This document shows, piece by piece, positions 16,457-25,690 of a stretch of DNA of 64,000 nt (positions within the stretch are counted from its first letter, which is position 1; each line of letters begins with the position of its first letter). The translations under genes and the position numbers were made by a program. The DNA is taken from positions 1-64,000 of the forward strand of contig NZ_JAVQLW010000006.1 of the NCBI RefSeq assembly GCF_031822435.1, in the 5' to 3' direction. The notes under the pieces were generated by a model. It worked only from the letters and a program-made list of their open reading frames with translations. It did no database searches and was not told the DNA's origin. This DNA is from Paracoccus sp. MBLB3053. GTDB taxonomy: Bacteria > Pseudomonadota > Alphaproteobacteria > Rhodobacterales > Rhodobacteraceae.

Positions 16457-17452
16457 TCAGGACGACAGGCGTGCCTGCACCATGTGTCCTTCGGTGTTCC
16501 ATCGCCGCGGCCTGATCACCTCCCGCGCCATGGTATGGACTGTCTGCCCCGCCAACGGCGGCGTAACATATTTCGACAACGAGCGTTGGTTGCGACGGCC
16601 CAGCATCTGCCAACCTTGAGCCCCTGGATTGAAGCTTTCGCTAGGGACATCATGCGCAAAAACTATCTCATGGCGCTCAAACAGGATGTGGAAGTAATGC
16701 GCCGTCCTCCCCGGTAAGCTGCTTACACCAGGCAGGCCAAGAAGCGCCTTAGCGGCTACAAGCACTTCGCCCCCGCGATCCGAATGGACAAGCATCCGGT
16801 GCTGAGGTGACACCGCAAGCCGTTTCGTATTTCCCAGAACGCCTCGCTCGAACACCACCGGCGCGTTTTTTTCGCTGACAGTAACGATGCTTTGACCGAT
16901 CCAGACGATGGGCTGGTATCCGTTATCAACGGTCTGGATCAAATCTCCTGGCTTGAGCATGAAGATCGGAAGTGCGCCGCGATTTGTGTTGAGCGTCGTT
17001 CCACCGGTGAAGCACACGAAGAGGTCGTCATAGCTGACGTCGACGACCTCGCTATATTCTCCGGTGAACACGTAGGTTGTGTTCGGATCCAACTCGCTCG
17101 AAGAGGCAAAGCCGACAATTGAACCGCCCGCATCCATTCGAACGGCGTAGATGGTGACGGCGTCCGCTGGATCACTTGAGCCTTCAGGCATGATCACATA
17201 GGAATAGTTCGGCTCGATACGTGTGCCGTCATCATAATCGGTGCCGTTGATCATCTGACTGCCGTCCAGCCTCTGGGTACTGTCACCGTCGGCGAACTCC
17301 GTGTCGTCATCGACGACACTTACGGTGGTCGGATTTGCACCAGGGTTTAGGGTCAGTTCAACGCCGCCCATCGCTGTATTGGCCTCATTGCCCTCGGCGA
17401 ATGCATCCCCGGCGGTGACATGGCTGACTTCCCATAACGTAAAATTCGGCAT
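16457..17452 (-). CDS. Hint domain-containing protein
   Basis: A 331-residue protein. Residues 1-140 are acidic and rich in Asp, Asn and Thr with no signal peptide. From residue 147 a Hint domain begins: CFTGGTTLNTNRGALPIFMLKPGDLIQTVDNGYQPIVWIG, seen in part, with Cys147 as the nucleophile, and later the LAVSPQHRMLVHS block. Such Hint proteins are common in Rhodobacteraceae, often secreted by type I systems and self-processing, but their roles are mostly unknown. GGAAG precedes the ATG. It is bordered by decayed sequence on one side and a 460-bp gap on the other, so it stands alone. Confidence 0.85.
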   Translation of the reverse strand: MPNFTLWEVSHVTAGDAFAEGNEANTAMGGVELTLNPGANPTTVSVVDDDTEFADGDSTQRLDGSQMINGTDYDDGTRIEPNYSYVIMPEGSSDPADAVTIYAVRMDAGGSIVGFASSSELDPNTTYVFTGEYSEVVDVSYDDLFVCFTGGTTLNTNRGALPIFMLKPGDLIQTVDNGYQPIVWIGQSIVTVSEKNAPVVFERGVLGNTKRLAVSPQHRMLVHSDRGGEVLVAAKALLGLPGVSSLPGRTAHYFHILFERHEIVFAHDVPSESFNPGAQGWQMLGRRNQRSLSKYVTPPLAGQTVHTMAREVIRPRRWNTEGHMVQARLSS

Positions 17453-17912
17453 CGTGCTCTTCCTTCGATTGTGGATCAGGCTTCGAAAGTGGAAGCAATA
17501 CTTCGTACAAGCAGTCTAACGTGCATTTAGGATTATTATTGCCTAGCAGATCAAGCATATCGACCCTTCAGCTGACACGGCGACGAGGCCGCATATCTAC
17601 AATAAGCAAACCAGCGGTTCTCCCTCCACGACAGAGAAGTGTTCTGGGCTATTTTGCGAAGAGAGTTTCTGCCCATTCGTGACTTGTACAGGCGGGTAAC
17701 TCGTTCATGACCCTTGCGGATGCTGCCGAAGCGCAGGAAGCTTTGCGTAGATAATTCGAGGAACGGACGCATGGCGAGATCGGCCGCAAGTCCAGATAAT
17801 ACTAAAGAATTCGGGGACTTAGACTGACAAGCTACCCCGTGCATAGCCGCAAAACTCTGTCTTCGGACGGTAGCAGATTCGTGGGCGGATCATTTTTACC
17901 ATATGCTTCGAT
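17453..17912. other. Intergenic region upstream of the efflux operon
   Basis: 460 bases, more AT-rich than average, with no convincing gene. A 97-codon minus-strand frame (17551-17844) lacks family features. The region should hold divergent promoters for the Hint gene and the FUSC operon; no strong consensus was recognised. Confidence 0.4.
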
Positions 17913-20060
17913 ATGAGCCGAATGAATGTCGGGCATCATAGCAGCACAAATCGGGAGGATGAGATCTCAAGCGTTGCCCAGCCCGCTGCCAAGCCGCTGA
18001 CTGAAGGTCTGTCCATCGGCGACGCGCTGTTTTCGATCAAGGTCTTTCTGGCGGCGATGCTGGCCTATTGGATTGCCATCCGTTTTGGGCTGGATCGACC
18101 CTATTGGGCGGTGGGGACCGCCTATATCGTGTCGCAACCGCTTTCCGGCATGAGCACCTCGAAAGCGGTCTACCGTCTGCTCGGCACGGTGATGGGCTGC
18201 ATCGTGACGCTGATCATTCTTCCAGCTCTCATCAATGCGCCCGAACTTCTGATCCTGACAATTGCGTTCTGGGTGGCCTTTTGTCTTTACATCAGCCTGC
18301 TTGACCGGTCGCCGCGCAGCTATGCCTTCATGCTGGCGGGTTACACGACACTGATCACCTCGATGTCGCTGGTCGTGAGCCCGAGCGAAGTCTTCGATTT
18401 CACGGTATCGCGCATGGAAGAGATCGGACTTGGCGTCATCTGCGCGGCTCTGGTCAACCGGGTGGTGTTCCCTAGCCATGCGGGGCCTGTGCTGGTCGCG
18501 CGGGTCGATGACTGGCTGCGTTCTGCCTCGGCGCTTTCGGCCGAGACATTGCGCAGGCAGGGTCATGAGGAAGGTGCTGCAGAAAGGCGGCGGCAATTAG
18601 CTGCCGATGCAGTCGATCTTCGTGGCCTGACCACCCATGTCGCCTATGACACCGCCCGGCACCAGGACCAGGTGCGATTGCTGCGCACACTTCAGCAGCG
18701 TATGGTGGTGCTGCTTCCGCTGCTATCGGCGCTTCGTGACCAACTTGCCGCGCTGGAGGTTGCCGGGGATCGGGACCCGTCACTTTCTGCCCTGACCGAG
18801 GACATCTCGACATGGGTCGAGACGGCAAGAGCCGACCTGCCGCAGGCTGAGGGGCTCCGACGGCGGGCAAGGGAAATCGAGCAGCTTCGCATGAACGGCG
18901 GCACATGGGCCGATGACGTCGCCATCAATCTGGCCCGGCGGCTGGCGGAGTTTGTCGGCATCTGGTCCGACTGCGCCATCCTCCGCAATGACATCAGCAG
19001 CCAAAGGGTTTCGCAACATTCCAAGGCGCTGATGGCGCAACTTGTTCCGTCCGGGCATATTCACCGCGATCACGGCATGGCGGGTCTATCCGCGCTTTGC
19101 GCAGGGCTGGCTATCATCGGCGCGAATGTGATCTGGATCGTTACGGCCTGGCCAAGCGGTGCGTCATTCGCCCAGATGAGCGGGGTCTTTTGTTGCATCC
19201 TTGCTACGCTCGACAACCCGGTCCCGGCCATGCGCCATTTCCTGAAGTTCCTCATATGTGCGATGATTGCGGCGAGTGTCTATCAATTCGCACTTTTCCC
19301 GATGCTCGATGGCTTTGTTCCGCTCGTAGCATTGTTGGGCCTGTTGCTGATCCCGGTGGGAACGCTGCTGGCCAGGCCCGCGACGATGGCAACAGGCAAG
19401 GCATTTTGCTTGAATTTTCCCTTCATGCTCTCGCTCCAGTCGGAACTGCATCTCAACTTCGAGAGCTTCTTGAACAACAATATCGCGACCGCACTGGCAA
19501 TGATCTTCGCGATGGTGATGACCGGGATCATCCGCGCCATTGGTGCGACAGCGAGTGCCCGCAGAATCCTGCATATGGCCTGGCTGCGACTGGCGCAGGG
19601 TGCCGACGAGGCTTCGGATCCGTCGGATCGCACTGATCAGGCGCACAGGTCCCGTGTCGTGGCCCTGACTCATCGCATGGTGGATACGCTGGGCGTGCTG
19701 GCACCGCGTCTTGCGGCCATCCCGCCGGGCACAGGATTGTCGACCGACATTATGCGCGATCTGCGGGTCGCCATCAACATCGCCGATCTTCAGCACTACC
19801 GAAGTAAGGTCTCGGATCAGGACAGGGGGCGCATTGACAGCCTGCTGTCGCAGATCTCCGGCTTTTACCGTAACCGCAGGTTGGAGCCCGACATTGGCGC
19901 AACTTCGGTGGTTGCCAGGATTGACGACTGCCTGGGCGCGACATTCGCCAGCGCCTCGGAATCCGTCAGAGCCGAGATACGGGTGGCCTTGGCTGCCATC
20001 AGATTGGGGCTGGTTCCCGATCTTCCCTTTGGTGTTGGAACGCAGGCAGGCCAGCGATGA
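17913..20060 (+). CDS. FUSC-family inner-membrane efflux protein (AaeB-like)
   Basis: A 715-residue fusaric acid resistance/AaeB-type transporter. It has two membrane blocks, each with several hydrophobic helices (about residues 30-180 and 375-540), with a long soluble helical region after each, the family's usual pattern. It would export aromatic carboxylic acids with the periplasmic adaptor encoded downstream. It is the first gene of a three-gene operon, overlapping the next gene by 4 bases (ATGA at 20057-20060). The start codon has little ribosome-binding sequence; ATG codons three positions in are alternatives. Substrate is inferred from family only. Confidence 0.88.
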   Translation: MSRMNVGHHSSTNREDEISSVAQPAAKPLTEGLSIGDALFSIKVFLAAMLAYWIAIRFGLDRPYWAVGTAYIVSQPLSGMSTSKAVYRLLGTVMGCIVTLIILPALINAPELLILTIAFWVAFCLYISLLDRSPRSYAFMLAGYTTLITSMSLVVSPSEVFDFTVSRMEEIGLGVICAALVNRVVFPSHAGPVLVARVDDWLRSASALSAETLRRQGHEEGAAERRRQLAADAVDLRGLTTHVAYDTARHQDQVRLLRTLQQRMVVLLPLLSALRDQLAALEVAGDRDPSLSALTEDISTWVETARADLPQAEGLRRRAREIEQLRMNGGTWADDVAINLARRLAEFVGIWSDCAILRNDISSQRVSQHSKALMAQLVPSGHIHRDHGMAGLSALCAGLAIIGANVIWIVTAWPSGASFAQMSGVFCCILATLDNPVPAMRHFLKFLICAMIAASVYQFALFPMLDGFVPLVALLGLLLIPVGTLLARPATMATGKAFCLNFPFMLSLQSELHLNFESFLNNNIATALAMIFAMVMTGIIRAIGATASARRILHMAWLRLAQGADEASDPSDRTDQAHRSRVVALTHRMVDTLGVLAPRLAAIPPGTGLSTDIMRDLRVAINIADLQHYRSKVSDQDRGRIDSLLSQISGFYRNRRLEPDIGATSVVARIDDCLGATFASASESVRAEIRVALAAIRLGLVPDLPFGVGTQAGQR

Positions 20061-20266
20061 TGCATCAGATTGACCTCTATGGTGTTTTCATTCCGACGCT
20101 TGCCGTGCTGGCTTTGGGGGCGGCCCTAGTGCATTTTCCGCTGCGACGGGCTCTCACGAAGCTGGGGTTCTACCGCTTCGTCTGGCACAGGCCTTTGTTC
20201 GATCTCGCGCTTTATATCTGCATTCTGGGAGTCGGCTTGATGATTCTGAAGGGGACAGCATCGTGA
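20057..20266 (+). CDS. DUF1656 small membrane protein (AaeX-like)
   Basis: A 69-residue protein with two hydrophobic segments (IPTLAVLALGAALVHFPL and DLALYICILGVGLMIL), matching the DUF1656/AaeX family that accompanies FUSC transporters. It overlaps the FUSC gene and the adaptor gene by 4 bases at each end. Its exact role in the efflux complex is not known. Confidence 0.85.
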   Translation: MMHQIDLYGVFIPTLAVLALGAALVHFPLRRALTKLGFYRFVWHRPLFDLALYICILGVGLMILKGTAS

Positions 20267-21156
20267 ATCGCTTCGCAGGTCTCGCGGGACGGATGATCGT
20301 CACCCTTGCTATGGTCGCCTGCGCCTTGGTTCTGGGACATTATCTGTGGCGCTATTACATGGACGCGCCTTGGACCCGCGACGGACGCGTTCGCGCCGAT
20401 GTCGTGGGCGTTGCCTCGGATGTATCCGGTCCGGTGCAGGCGGTGGCCGTGCGTGACAACCAGCTCGTCGCGGCCGGTGATGCCCTGTTCCAGATCGACA
20501 AGGCGCGCTATCAGCTTGCGCTCAGGACTGCCCAAGCTGCGGCGGACAGCGCCTCCGCTGCGCTGACCCAGGCGCAGGCCGACCTGCAGCGTTACGACAG
20601 ACTGGCCGAAAAGGATGTCGCCAGCCAACGCAGCGACGAAGCGGCGGGGACGCTGGTGCGTCAGAGGCAGGCGGAACTGGACACCGCCATGGCCAACCGC
20701 GATCTGGCGCAACTTGATCTCGATCGCACGACGGTGCGGGCTTCGGTCAATGGCAGGATCACCAATTTCAGCCTTCGTCCCGGCGATTATTCCAGCGCCG
20801 GCGTGGTCCAGGCCGCGCTGATCGATACTGACTCCATCCATGTCGCGGGCTATTTCGAGGAAACGCAGCTGCACAAGATCAGCGTCGGAGACCCGGTGCG
20901 CATCCGCCTGATGGGAGGCGAGGCGCCAATCACCGGTTTCGTATCCAGCCTTGCCGGCGGGATTCAGGATCAGGAACGAAACGACACCGGCGGCGACATG
21001 GCGAACGTGACACCGACATTCGCCTGGGTCCGTCTCGCCCAACGCGTCCCGGTGCGCATCGAGCTGGACGATCCCGACCTGGCGCAGACCCTGATCGTCG
21101 GCCGCTCTGCCACAGTCGAGGTGCTGCCGCCGCAAAGCCCGGCCACGGCGCAGTGA
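20263..21156 (+). CDS. HlyD/AaeA-type periplasmic adaptor (membrane fusion protein)
   Basis: A 297-residue adaptor with one N-terminal membrane anchor (about residues 8-28), then VASDVSGPVQAVAVRDNQLVAAGDALFQID, seen in part, the first half of the lipoyl domain. A helical hairpin (ALRTAQAAADSASAALTQAQADLQRYDRLAEKDVASQ, in part) and the second lipoyl half (VRASVNGRITNFSLRPGDYSSAG) follow, then a beta-barrel domain. It links the FUSC transporter to an outer-membrane channel. The start is GTG inside the overlap GTGA. No outer-membrane factor is encoded in the operon. Confidence 0.9.
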   Translation: MNRFAGLAGRMIVTLAMVACALVLGHYLWRYYMDAPWTRDGRVRADVVGVASDVSGPVQAVAVRDNQLVAAGDALFQIDKARYQLALRTAQAAADSASAALTQAQADLQRYDRLAEKDVASQRSDEAAGTLVRQRQAELDTAMANRDLAQLDLDRTTVRASVNGRITNFSLRPGDYSSAGVVQAALIDTDSIHVAGYFEETQLHKISVGDPVRIRLMGGEAPITGFVSSLAGGIQDQERNDTGGDMANVTPTFAWVRLAQRVPVRIELDDPDLAQTLIVGRSATVEVLPPQSPATAQ

Positions 21157-21251
21157 GCTGATTGTATCAGGAAAGCGAAGTAGTTCGAACAGAACCTTTC
21201 GGCCTATCCAGCACTGGCTTCCCGGATGTGGCCCGCTGACAATTCGACCAC

Positions 21252-22229
21252 TTAGACATCCTGATTCGCAGCCGGTATTCCGCTCTGCGTCTCGCGGAGG
21301 AAATCTAGCACCGCATCGTGAAGCTGGGTCAGTCCCGGCTCCTCAATCGGATAGTGCCCGGCATTCTCCAGCATGACTGTCTTGACCGGGACTTTTCGGA
21401 TACGTTTCAGGAAAGGCGTGCTGTAATCCAGCGGGGTCCAGCGGTCGGCAGCGGGCTGGGTTAACAGGATCGGGCAAACGTCGAAATCCTCGGGTTCGAC
21501 ATCGTATCGGGCCTGCATAAAACTGCGGATGAATGCGAGGCTGACGAAGTTCCCCGCCGAAGTTCTATCACGCAGACAGGTCTGCATCGCCGCCTTGTCA
21601 TTGACCAGAGCATGCATTTTGCTGACCAGCCTCATCGGTACCTTGAGTCTGCTGATGCCTGGCTGTTTGCCAAGGAAATTGGACATCGGCACCATTTCCC
21701 CAATCAGGTTATTATAGCTCGTGCCGATAGCGACTTTCTTTTCCCGCAGATCAAGGAAGGTCATGCCTATGATCCCGGCGACATTAGCACTCCGGCTGGC
21801 AATGTGATAGGCAAGCATCCCTCCAGCACTAAGACCGTAAAGGAAGATCGGGCGCGCATCGCGTTCCAGTTCGGCGGCAACGAAATCAGTGCCGGCCTGG
21901 ACCCAATCCTCGTAGGTCACCACCGTGCCCGGTGCGACACGCGTCATGCCATAGGTTGGCATGTCGATTGAGACCGTCTCTATCCCGGATTGCGCGAGCG
22001 GTCTTCCAAGGATTGTGGTCATTTGGCGGCCGTTCGTTCCAACGCCGTGGAACAGTATCACGCGCACTGGTGAATCTGGTCGGCGGTAGCGGTCGAGATG
22101 GATCTGATGGCCGTGCCATGACCAGATCTCTTCCTCGGGCAAGTCGTCCCTGATTTGGTAGCGCTTGGGCAGGTGGCTCTGAATCTCTCGCCAGTTTGAC
22201 TGATCGCGATAGCTCAAGGTGGTGTTCAT
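21252..22229 (-). CDS. Alpha/beta hydrolase
   Basis: A 325-residue hydrolase. The motifs are ILFHGVGTNGR (oxyanion hole), FLYGLSAGGMLAYH with the nucleophilic serine, a late acid in AADRWTPLDYS, and ENAGHYPIEEPG with the catalytic histidine. No signal peptide, so cytoplasmic. The ATG at 22229 follows GAGGGACC. It is divergent from a TetR gene, with two copies of AACATATGTCGG in the 89-bp gap, so the regulator probably represses it. Substrate unknown. The gene ends 95 bp from the end of the convergent efflux operon. Confidence 0.85.
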   Translation of the reverse strand: MNTTLSYRDQSNWREIQSHLPKRYQIRDDLPEEEIWSWHGHQIHLDRYRRPDSPVRVILFHGVGTNGRQMTTILGRPLAQSGIETVSIDMPTYGMTRVAPGTVVTYEDWVQAGTDFVAAELERDARPIFLYGLSAGGMLAYHIASRSANVAGIIGMTFLDLREKKVAIGTSYNNLIGEMVPMSNFLGKQPGISRLKVPMRLVSKMHALVNDKAAMQTCLRDRTSAGNFVSLAFIRSFMQARYDVEPEDFDVCPILLTQPAADRWTPLDYSTPFLKRIRKVPVKTVMLENAGHYPIEEPGLTQLHDAVLDFLRETQSGIPAANQDV

Positions 22230-22261
22230 GATGGTCCCTCTTGAATGGTCAATCAAAAAAG

Positions 22262-22299
22262 AACATATGTCGGTTAGCGGAAAAATCAACATATGTCGG
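22262..22299. promoter_or_regulatory. Twin operator in the hydrolase/TetR gap
   Basis: AACATATGTCGG occurs twice in direct orientation (22262-22273 and 22288-22299), and each copy has the palindromic core ACATATGT. The sites lie between the two divergent start codons, 26 bp apart. They are the natural binding sites for the TetR protein encoded at 22319. Binding is inferred. Confidence 0.65.
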
Positions 22300-22318
22300 A
22301 TCATCTGAAGGTCGTACT

Positions 22319-22918
22319 ATGACTGAATATATTCTTGCGCATCTCCCGGACGGGCCGCAGCAGGATAGAACCCGGCAAAGACTGAAGCGCACTCTTGCCG
22401 CGGCGGAAGAATTACTGCTTGAGATTGGTCCCGAGAAAACCTCGATCCCCGAGATCGAGAAACGCTCGGAAGTGCCGCGTGGCGCGATTTATCGCTACTT
22501 TCCGGACAAGTATGTGCTCTTCTCGATAATTTCAGCGGGATATATGGATTTGCTCGGCCGTGCGCTTCTTTCTCTTGAACCTAATGATCGATGGGATGAA
22601 CTGCTTACCCAGGCGATCCGGTGTTCGGCAGAGTTCTACAACTCCCATCCCGTTGCGAGCATCGTGATATTCAATGGTCCGTTTACCACGCAAGACCGCG
22701 TAGCTCATCGTCAGAAGGCCGTCCAACTGATGGCCGCGATAAAGGTTCAACTCCCTACTGCGTTCAGCGAGGATGACCTCGCTCTGACCATAGAGATCGC
22801 CTTTGCGTGCTTCCGCTACGGTTACTTCCGCGACGAACACGTCTCGGACCAGGTCACGACTGCAGCTATTCGCGCCGCACTCGGTTATCTCAAGGCCGCC
22901 GTTCCTGACATAGCTTGA
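22319..22918 (+). CDS. TetR-family transcriptional regulator
   Basis: A 199-residue regulator. The N-terminal helix-turn-helix is AAEELLLEIGPEKTSIPEIEKRSEVPRGAIYRYFPDKYVLFSII, seen in part, with the YRYFPDK signature of TetR proteins. The C-terminal part is an all-helical ligand domain with no specific family recognised. The ATG at 22319 follows GAAGG and gives a compact N-terminus; an upstream start at 22241 would run through the operators. It most likely controls itself and the divergent hydrolase. Confidence 0.9.
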   Translation: MTEYILAHLPDGPQQDRTRQRLKRTLAAAEELLLEIGPEKTSIPEIEKRSEVPRGAIYRYFPDKYVLFSIISAGYMDLLGRALLSLEPNDRWDELLTQAIRCSAEFYNSHPVASIVIFNGPFTTQDRVAHRQKAVQLMAAIKVQLPTAFSEDDLALTIEIAFACFRYGYFRDEHVSDQVTTAAIRAALGYLKAAVPDIA

Positions 22919-22980
22919 AAAGCCTCTGATCAAAGTCCCAAGCCCCCCTCGATTCTCCATTGCTATAGGCAATGCGAGGT

Positions 22981-23000
22981 GCCCCACCTTTGGGTGGGGC
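22981..23000. terminator. Hairpin between convergent tetR and sulfatase genes
   Basis: GCCCCACC, loop TTTG, GGTGGGGC is a perfect 8-bp stem lying in the gap between two converging genes. The following sequence is only moderately T-rich on the plus strand. It probably serves as a terminator in at least that direction. Confidence 0.5.
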
Positions 23001-23021
23001 TTCGATTAGTTCTCTCTCAAA

Positions 23022-24581
23022 CTATTGCTTCGGAGTGAACGAGCCAGACTCCTGACGAGGCGGAAACTTCTCGTAAGTCGCCATATGTTCTTTCACGATG
23101 GCCACCGTCGGGGCGATCACAAACATCCGACGTACAATCCAATCATCGTAGTAAGATGACGTCTCCGGCGCCATTTCGAACGGATCTGCACGCAGGTCAA
23201 TGAATATGGGTGCCTTGTGAGGGGCCTGGCCCTCGAACCATGCATCGACACCCTCGTTCTGTTGGGTGCTGAAATTGGCCTTGAAACGATTGTGGCGCAC
23301 CGCGCCTAAGGTGCCGTCGTCAACCCAGGCGAAGTACTCGTTTCTCGGCCAGGCCTCACCTTCGGGTGCTGCGCCCGTCAGATGCGGCAGCAGGTTATAG
23401 CCGTCCAGATGCACATTGAAGCTTTTGTCCCCGGCTTGATAGCCATCGAGAAGCTTCTGCTTGATGTCCGGATCACCTGCCGCGGCGACCAGCGTCGGGA
23501 ACATGTCCTCGAGCGAGAGGATTTCGTTTGAGATCTGCCCCGGCTCGATGTGGCCCGGCCACTTGATCATGAACGGCACCCGGACGCCGCCTTCCCAGGT
23601 GGTTGCCTTCTCACCGCGGAAGGGTGAGGTGCCCCCATCGGGCCAGCTGAACTTCTCTGCGCCATTGTCGGTGGTGTAGATGACGATCGTGTTGTCGGCG
23701 ACGCCCATCTCGTCGAGCTTGTCGAGGAGTTTGCCGACCATTGCGTCGTGTTCCACCATGCCATCGGCGTAAATGCCTAGACCCGTCTTTCCCTGACTTT
23801 CTTCCTTGAGATGGGTGAAGATGTGCATGCGCGTGGTGTTGAACCAGACGAACCAAGGCTTGTCGGCATCTTCTTGGCGCTGGATGAAATCTTCCGTCGC
23901 GGCAAGAAACTCACTGTCGACGGTTTCCATGCGCTTGCGGTTCAAGGGGCCCGTGTCCTCGATCTGCCCATCTGCCGACGATTTCAGGATACCGCGCGGG
24001 CCGAATTGTTCACGGAATTGAGGGTCTTTTGGATAGTCAGGATTTTCCGGCTCCTCTTCAGCATTGAGATGGTAGAGGTTGCCAAAGAACTCGTCGAATC
24101 CGTGATTGGTCGGCAGAAATTGATCAAGATCGCCGAGATGGTTTTTGCCAAACTGACCGGTCGCATAACCCAGAGGTTTCAGCATTTCCGCGATGGTTGG
24201 ATCTTCGGCTTGAAGCCCGATTGGATCCCCCGGCATGCCGATCTTGAGTAGGCCCGTGCGTTTGGGCGACTGGCCGGTGATAAATGCTGCTCGTCCAGCC
24301 GTGCAACTCTGCTGACCATAGGCGTCGGTGAAGAGCATGCCATCTTTTGCGATGCTGTCGATGTTGGGCGTCTGATACCCCATCACCCCAAGGTTATAAG
24401 CGCTTGTGTTGTACCAGCCGATATCGTCACCCATAATGACGAGAATGTTGGGCTTGTCCGCAGTTGCTGAAGGGGATGTAACCCCCGTATCCTGGGCAAG
24501 AGCCGCTGGCGCAAAGACGGTCAACGCAGCCAACAACGCCACGCTGTGAGTGAGATGACTTCCGTTTTGGTGTGATTGCAT
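23022..24581 (-). CDS. Sulfatase (arylsulfatase family), exported
   Basis: A 519-residue sulfatase with a signal peptide (hydrophobic run then ALAQ near residue 30). The metal site starts PNILVIMGDDIGW (Asp52, Asp53). The formylglycine motif is CTAGRAAFITGQ with Cys93 and Arg97, the C-x-A-x-R form that is converted by a formylglycine-generating enzyme or oxidised by an anaerobic maturase. Further conserved parts are GKNHLGD, TTDNGAEKFSWPDGG and TPFRG-like SPFRGEKATTWEGG. It would release sulfate from an organic sulfate ester in the periplasm. It is the last gene of a minus-strand group with an outer-membrane channel and two DUF1254-type proteins. No maturase gene is in the window. Confidence 0.92.
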   Translation of the reverse strand: MQSHQNGSHLTHSVALLAALTVFAPAALAQDTGVTSPSATADKPNILVIMGDDIGWYNTSAYNLGVMGYQTPNIDSIAKDGMLFTDAYGQQSCTAGRAAFITGQSPKRTGLLKIGMPGDPIGLQAEDPTIAEMLKPLGYATGQFGKNHLGDLDQFLPTNHGFDEFFGNLYHLNAEEEPENPDYPKDPQFREQFGPRGILKSSADGQIEDTGPLNRKRMETVDSEFLAATEDFIQRQEDADKPWFVWFNTTRMHIFTHLKEESQGKTGLGIYADGMVEHDAMVGKLLDKLDEMGVADNTIVIYTTDNGAEKFSWPDGGTSPFRGEKATTWEGGVRVPFMIKWPGHIEPGQISNEILSLEDMFPTLVAAAGDPDIKQKLLDGYQAGDKSFNVHLDGYNLLPHLTGAAPEGEAWPRNEYFAWVDDGTLGAVRHNRFKANFSTQQNEGVDAWFEGQAPHKAPIFIDLRADPFEMAPETSSYYDDWIVRRMFVIAPTVAIVKEHMATYEKFPPRQESGSFTPKQ

Positions 24582-24774
24582 CGCTTCTTCTGCCTTTTCA
24601 GGTTAAGGTTGAGCGGAACAAAGCGCAGCTTGCTTGGCGATAGCCTTCAGAGTCAATCTCGCCGATCTGAAAGATGCGTTTCGTTGGACGCGTTTAGCCG
24701 CAAGCAGAACTTCACCTTCCGCATCATCGAGTCCTGCAACGGTCACCCATCTCCGGTGGGAATGCGGCCGCAAG

Positions 24775-25545
24775 TTAGGGAGCGAGAATTTTCATCGTGA
24801 ACCCAATGGTGTCCTCGGGCGCAACAGTCTCGTCGTAGAAATTGTACTCGTAGCTCAAGCCGAACTGGACTGGCGTTGTGCCAAAACGCACCAACTTGTT
24901 GACCTGTATCCCGAGCGGAAGGCTGACGAACTCGCCCTCATCCCAGTCATAGGTAACCGACATATCGGACGTTCCGACAGACCAGCCTTGGTCTAATGAA
25001 ACATTTAGGATCGGCTGGATTACTGACAGGTTGACAGGGTCACTTCCAGATTTGCCACCTATGTCGATGAGGTTCTGATTGAACAGGCCCCAGATACCCC
25101 AGTCGGCTTGTGCGACAAATCCCGCGGCGGGACCGATTGCCCAACGATCGGCAGTAACTGCATCGGCTCCGAGGGGAAGAAGTGCAACTGCCCCGACGCC
25201 GAAACGTCCCCAGTCGCGTTTGAAGGTCGTCAGGTTGAATACGGTCGCATCAGAAAGACCGGTATTCCCAGAGGGGCTGTCGGTGACGTAGGGGAGCGTG
25301 AGTCGGAAAATATTGTTCGTGCCGCCCAATGTGTAGGGTATCGCCATGCGAAATTGCATCCGGTTGCCCTGGGCGTCGTCGCGTCCGTGATATTGTCCCG
25401 TGTAGAAGTTCTGAAACAGGTAGGCGGTCAGCGATGCAGTTGGGTCGCTGGCGGCCTGCGAAAGGTCTTGTTCACCGCTTTGCGCAAACGCGCCTGTTGC
25501 AGTCAGAGCCAGAATGGTGACGGCAGTGCTTGCGCGCCTGAACAT
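24775..25545 (-). CDS. Outer-membrane channel-like protein
   Basis: A 256-residue exported protein with a signal peptide ending TGAFAQ and a barrel-like pattern of alternating residues, including QFRMAIPYTLGG, RFGVGAVALLPLG, WAIGPAAGFVAQ and a terminal strand IGFTMKILAP. It resembles transporters of the MetA/phenol-degradation outer-membrane family found beside sulfatases and DUF1254 genes. It would let the cluster's substrate cross the outer membrane; this is inferred from context. It sits between the DUF1214 gene and the sulfatase in the same direction. Confidence 0.7.
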   Translation of the reverse strand: MFRRASTAVTILALTATGAFAQSGEQDLSQAASDPTASLTAYLFQNFYTGQYHGRDDAQGNRMQFRMAIPYTLGGTNNIFRLTLPYVTDSPSGNTGLSDATVFNLTTFKRDWGRFGVGAVALLPLGADAVTADRWAIGPAAGFVAQADWGIWGLFNQNLIDIGGKSGSDPVNLSVIQPILNVSLDQGWSVGTSDMSVTYDWDEGEFVSLPLGIQVNKLVRFGTTPVQFGLSYEYNFYDETVAPEDTIGFTMKILAP

Positions 25546-25690
25546 AAACTATCTCCTCAATCCATATCCGGAGCACAGGTGTTGCCTGCCGCGCATCCCA
25601 CACGCGTGAGCCCTGCGAAAAAAAGGTGAACACTCTCTTCGAAAGCATTCACCCCAAGAGTTTCAATCCCCAAAGTACTGCCTGGGACGC

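Noticed and set aside
17551..17844. 97-codon minus-strand frame in the gap before the efflux operon
   Set aside because: Composition and lack of any domain or good ribosome binding site give no support for a gene.
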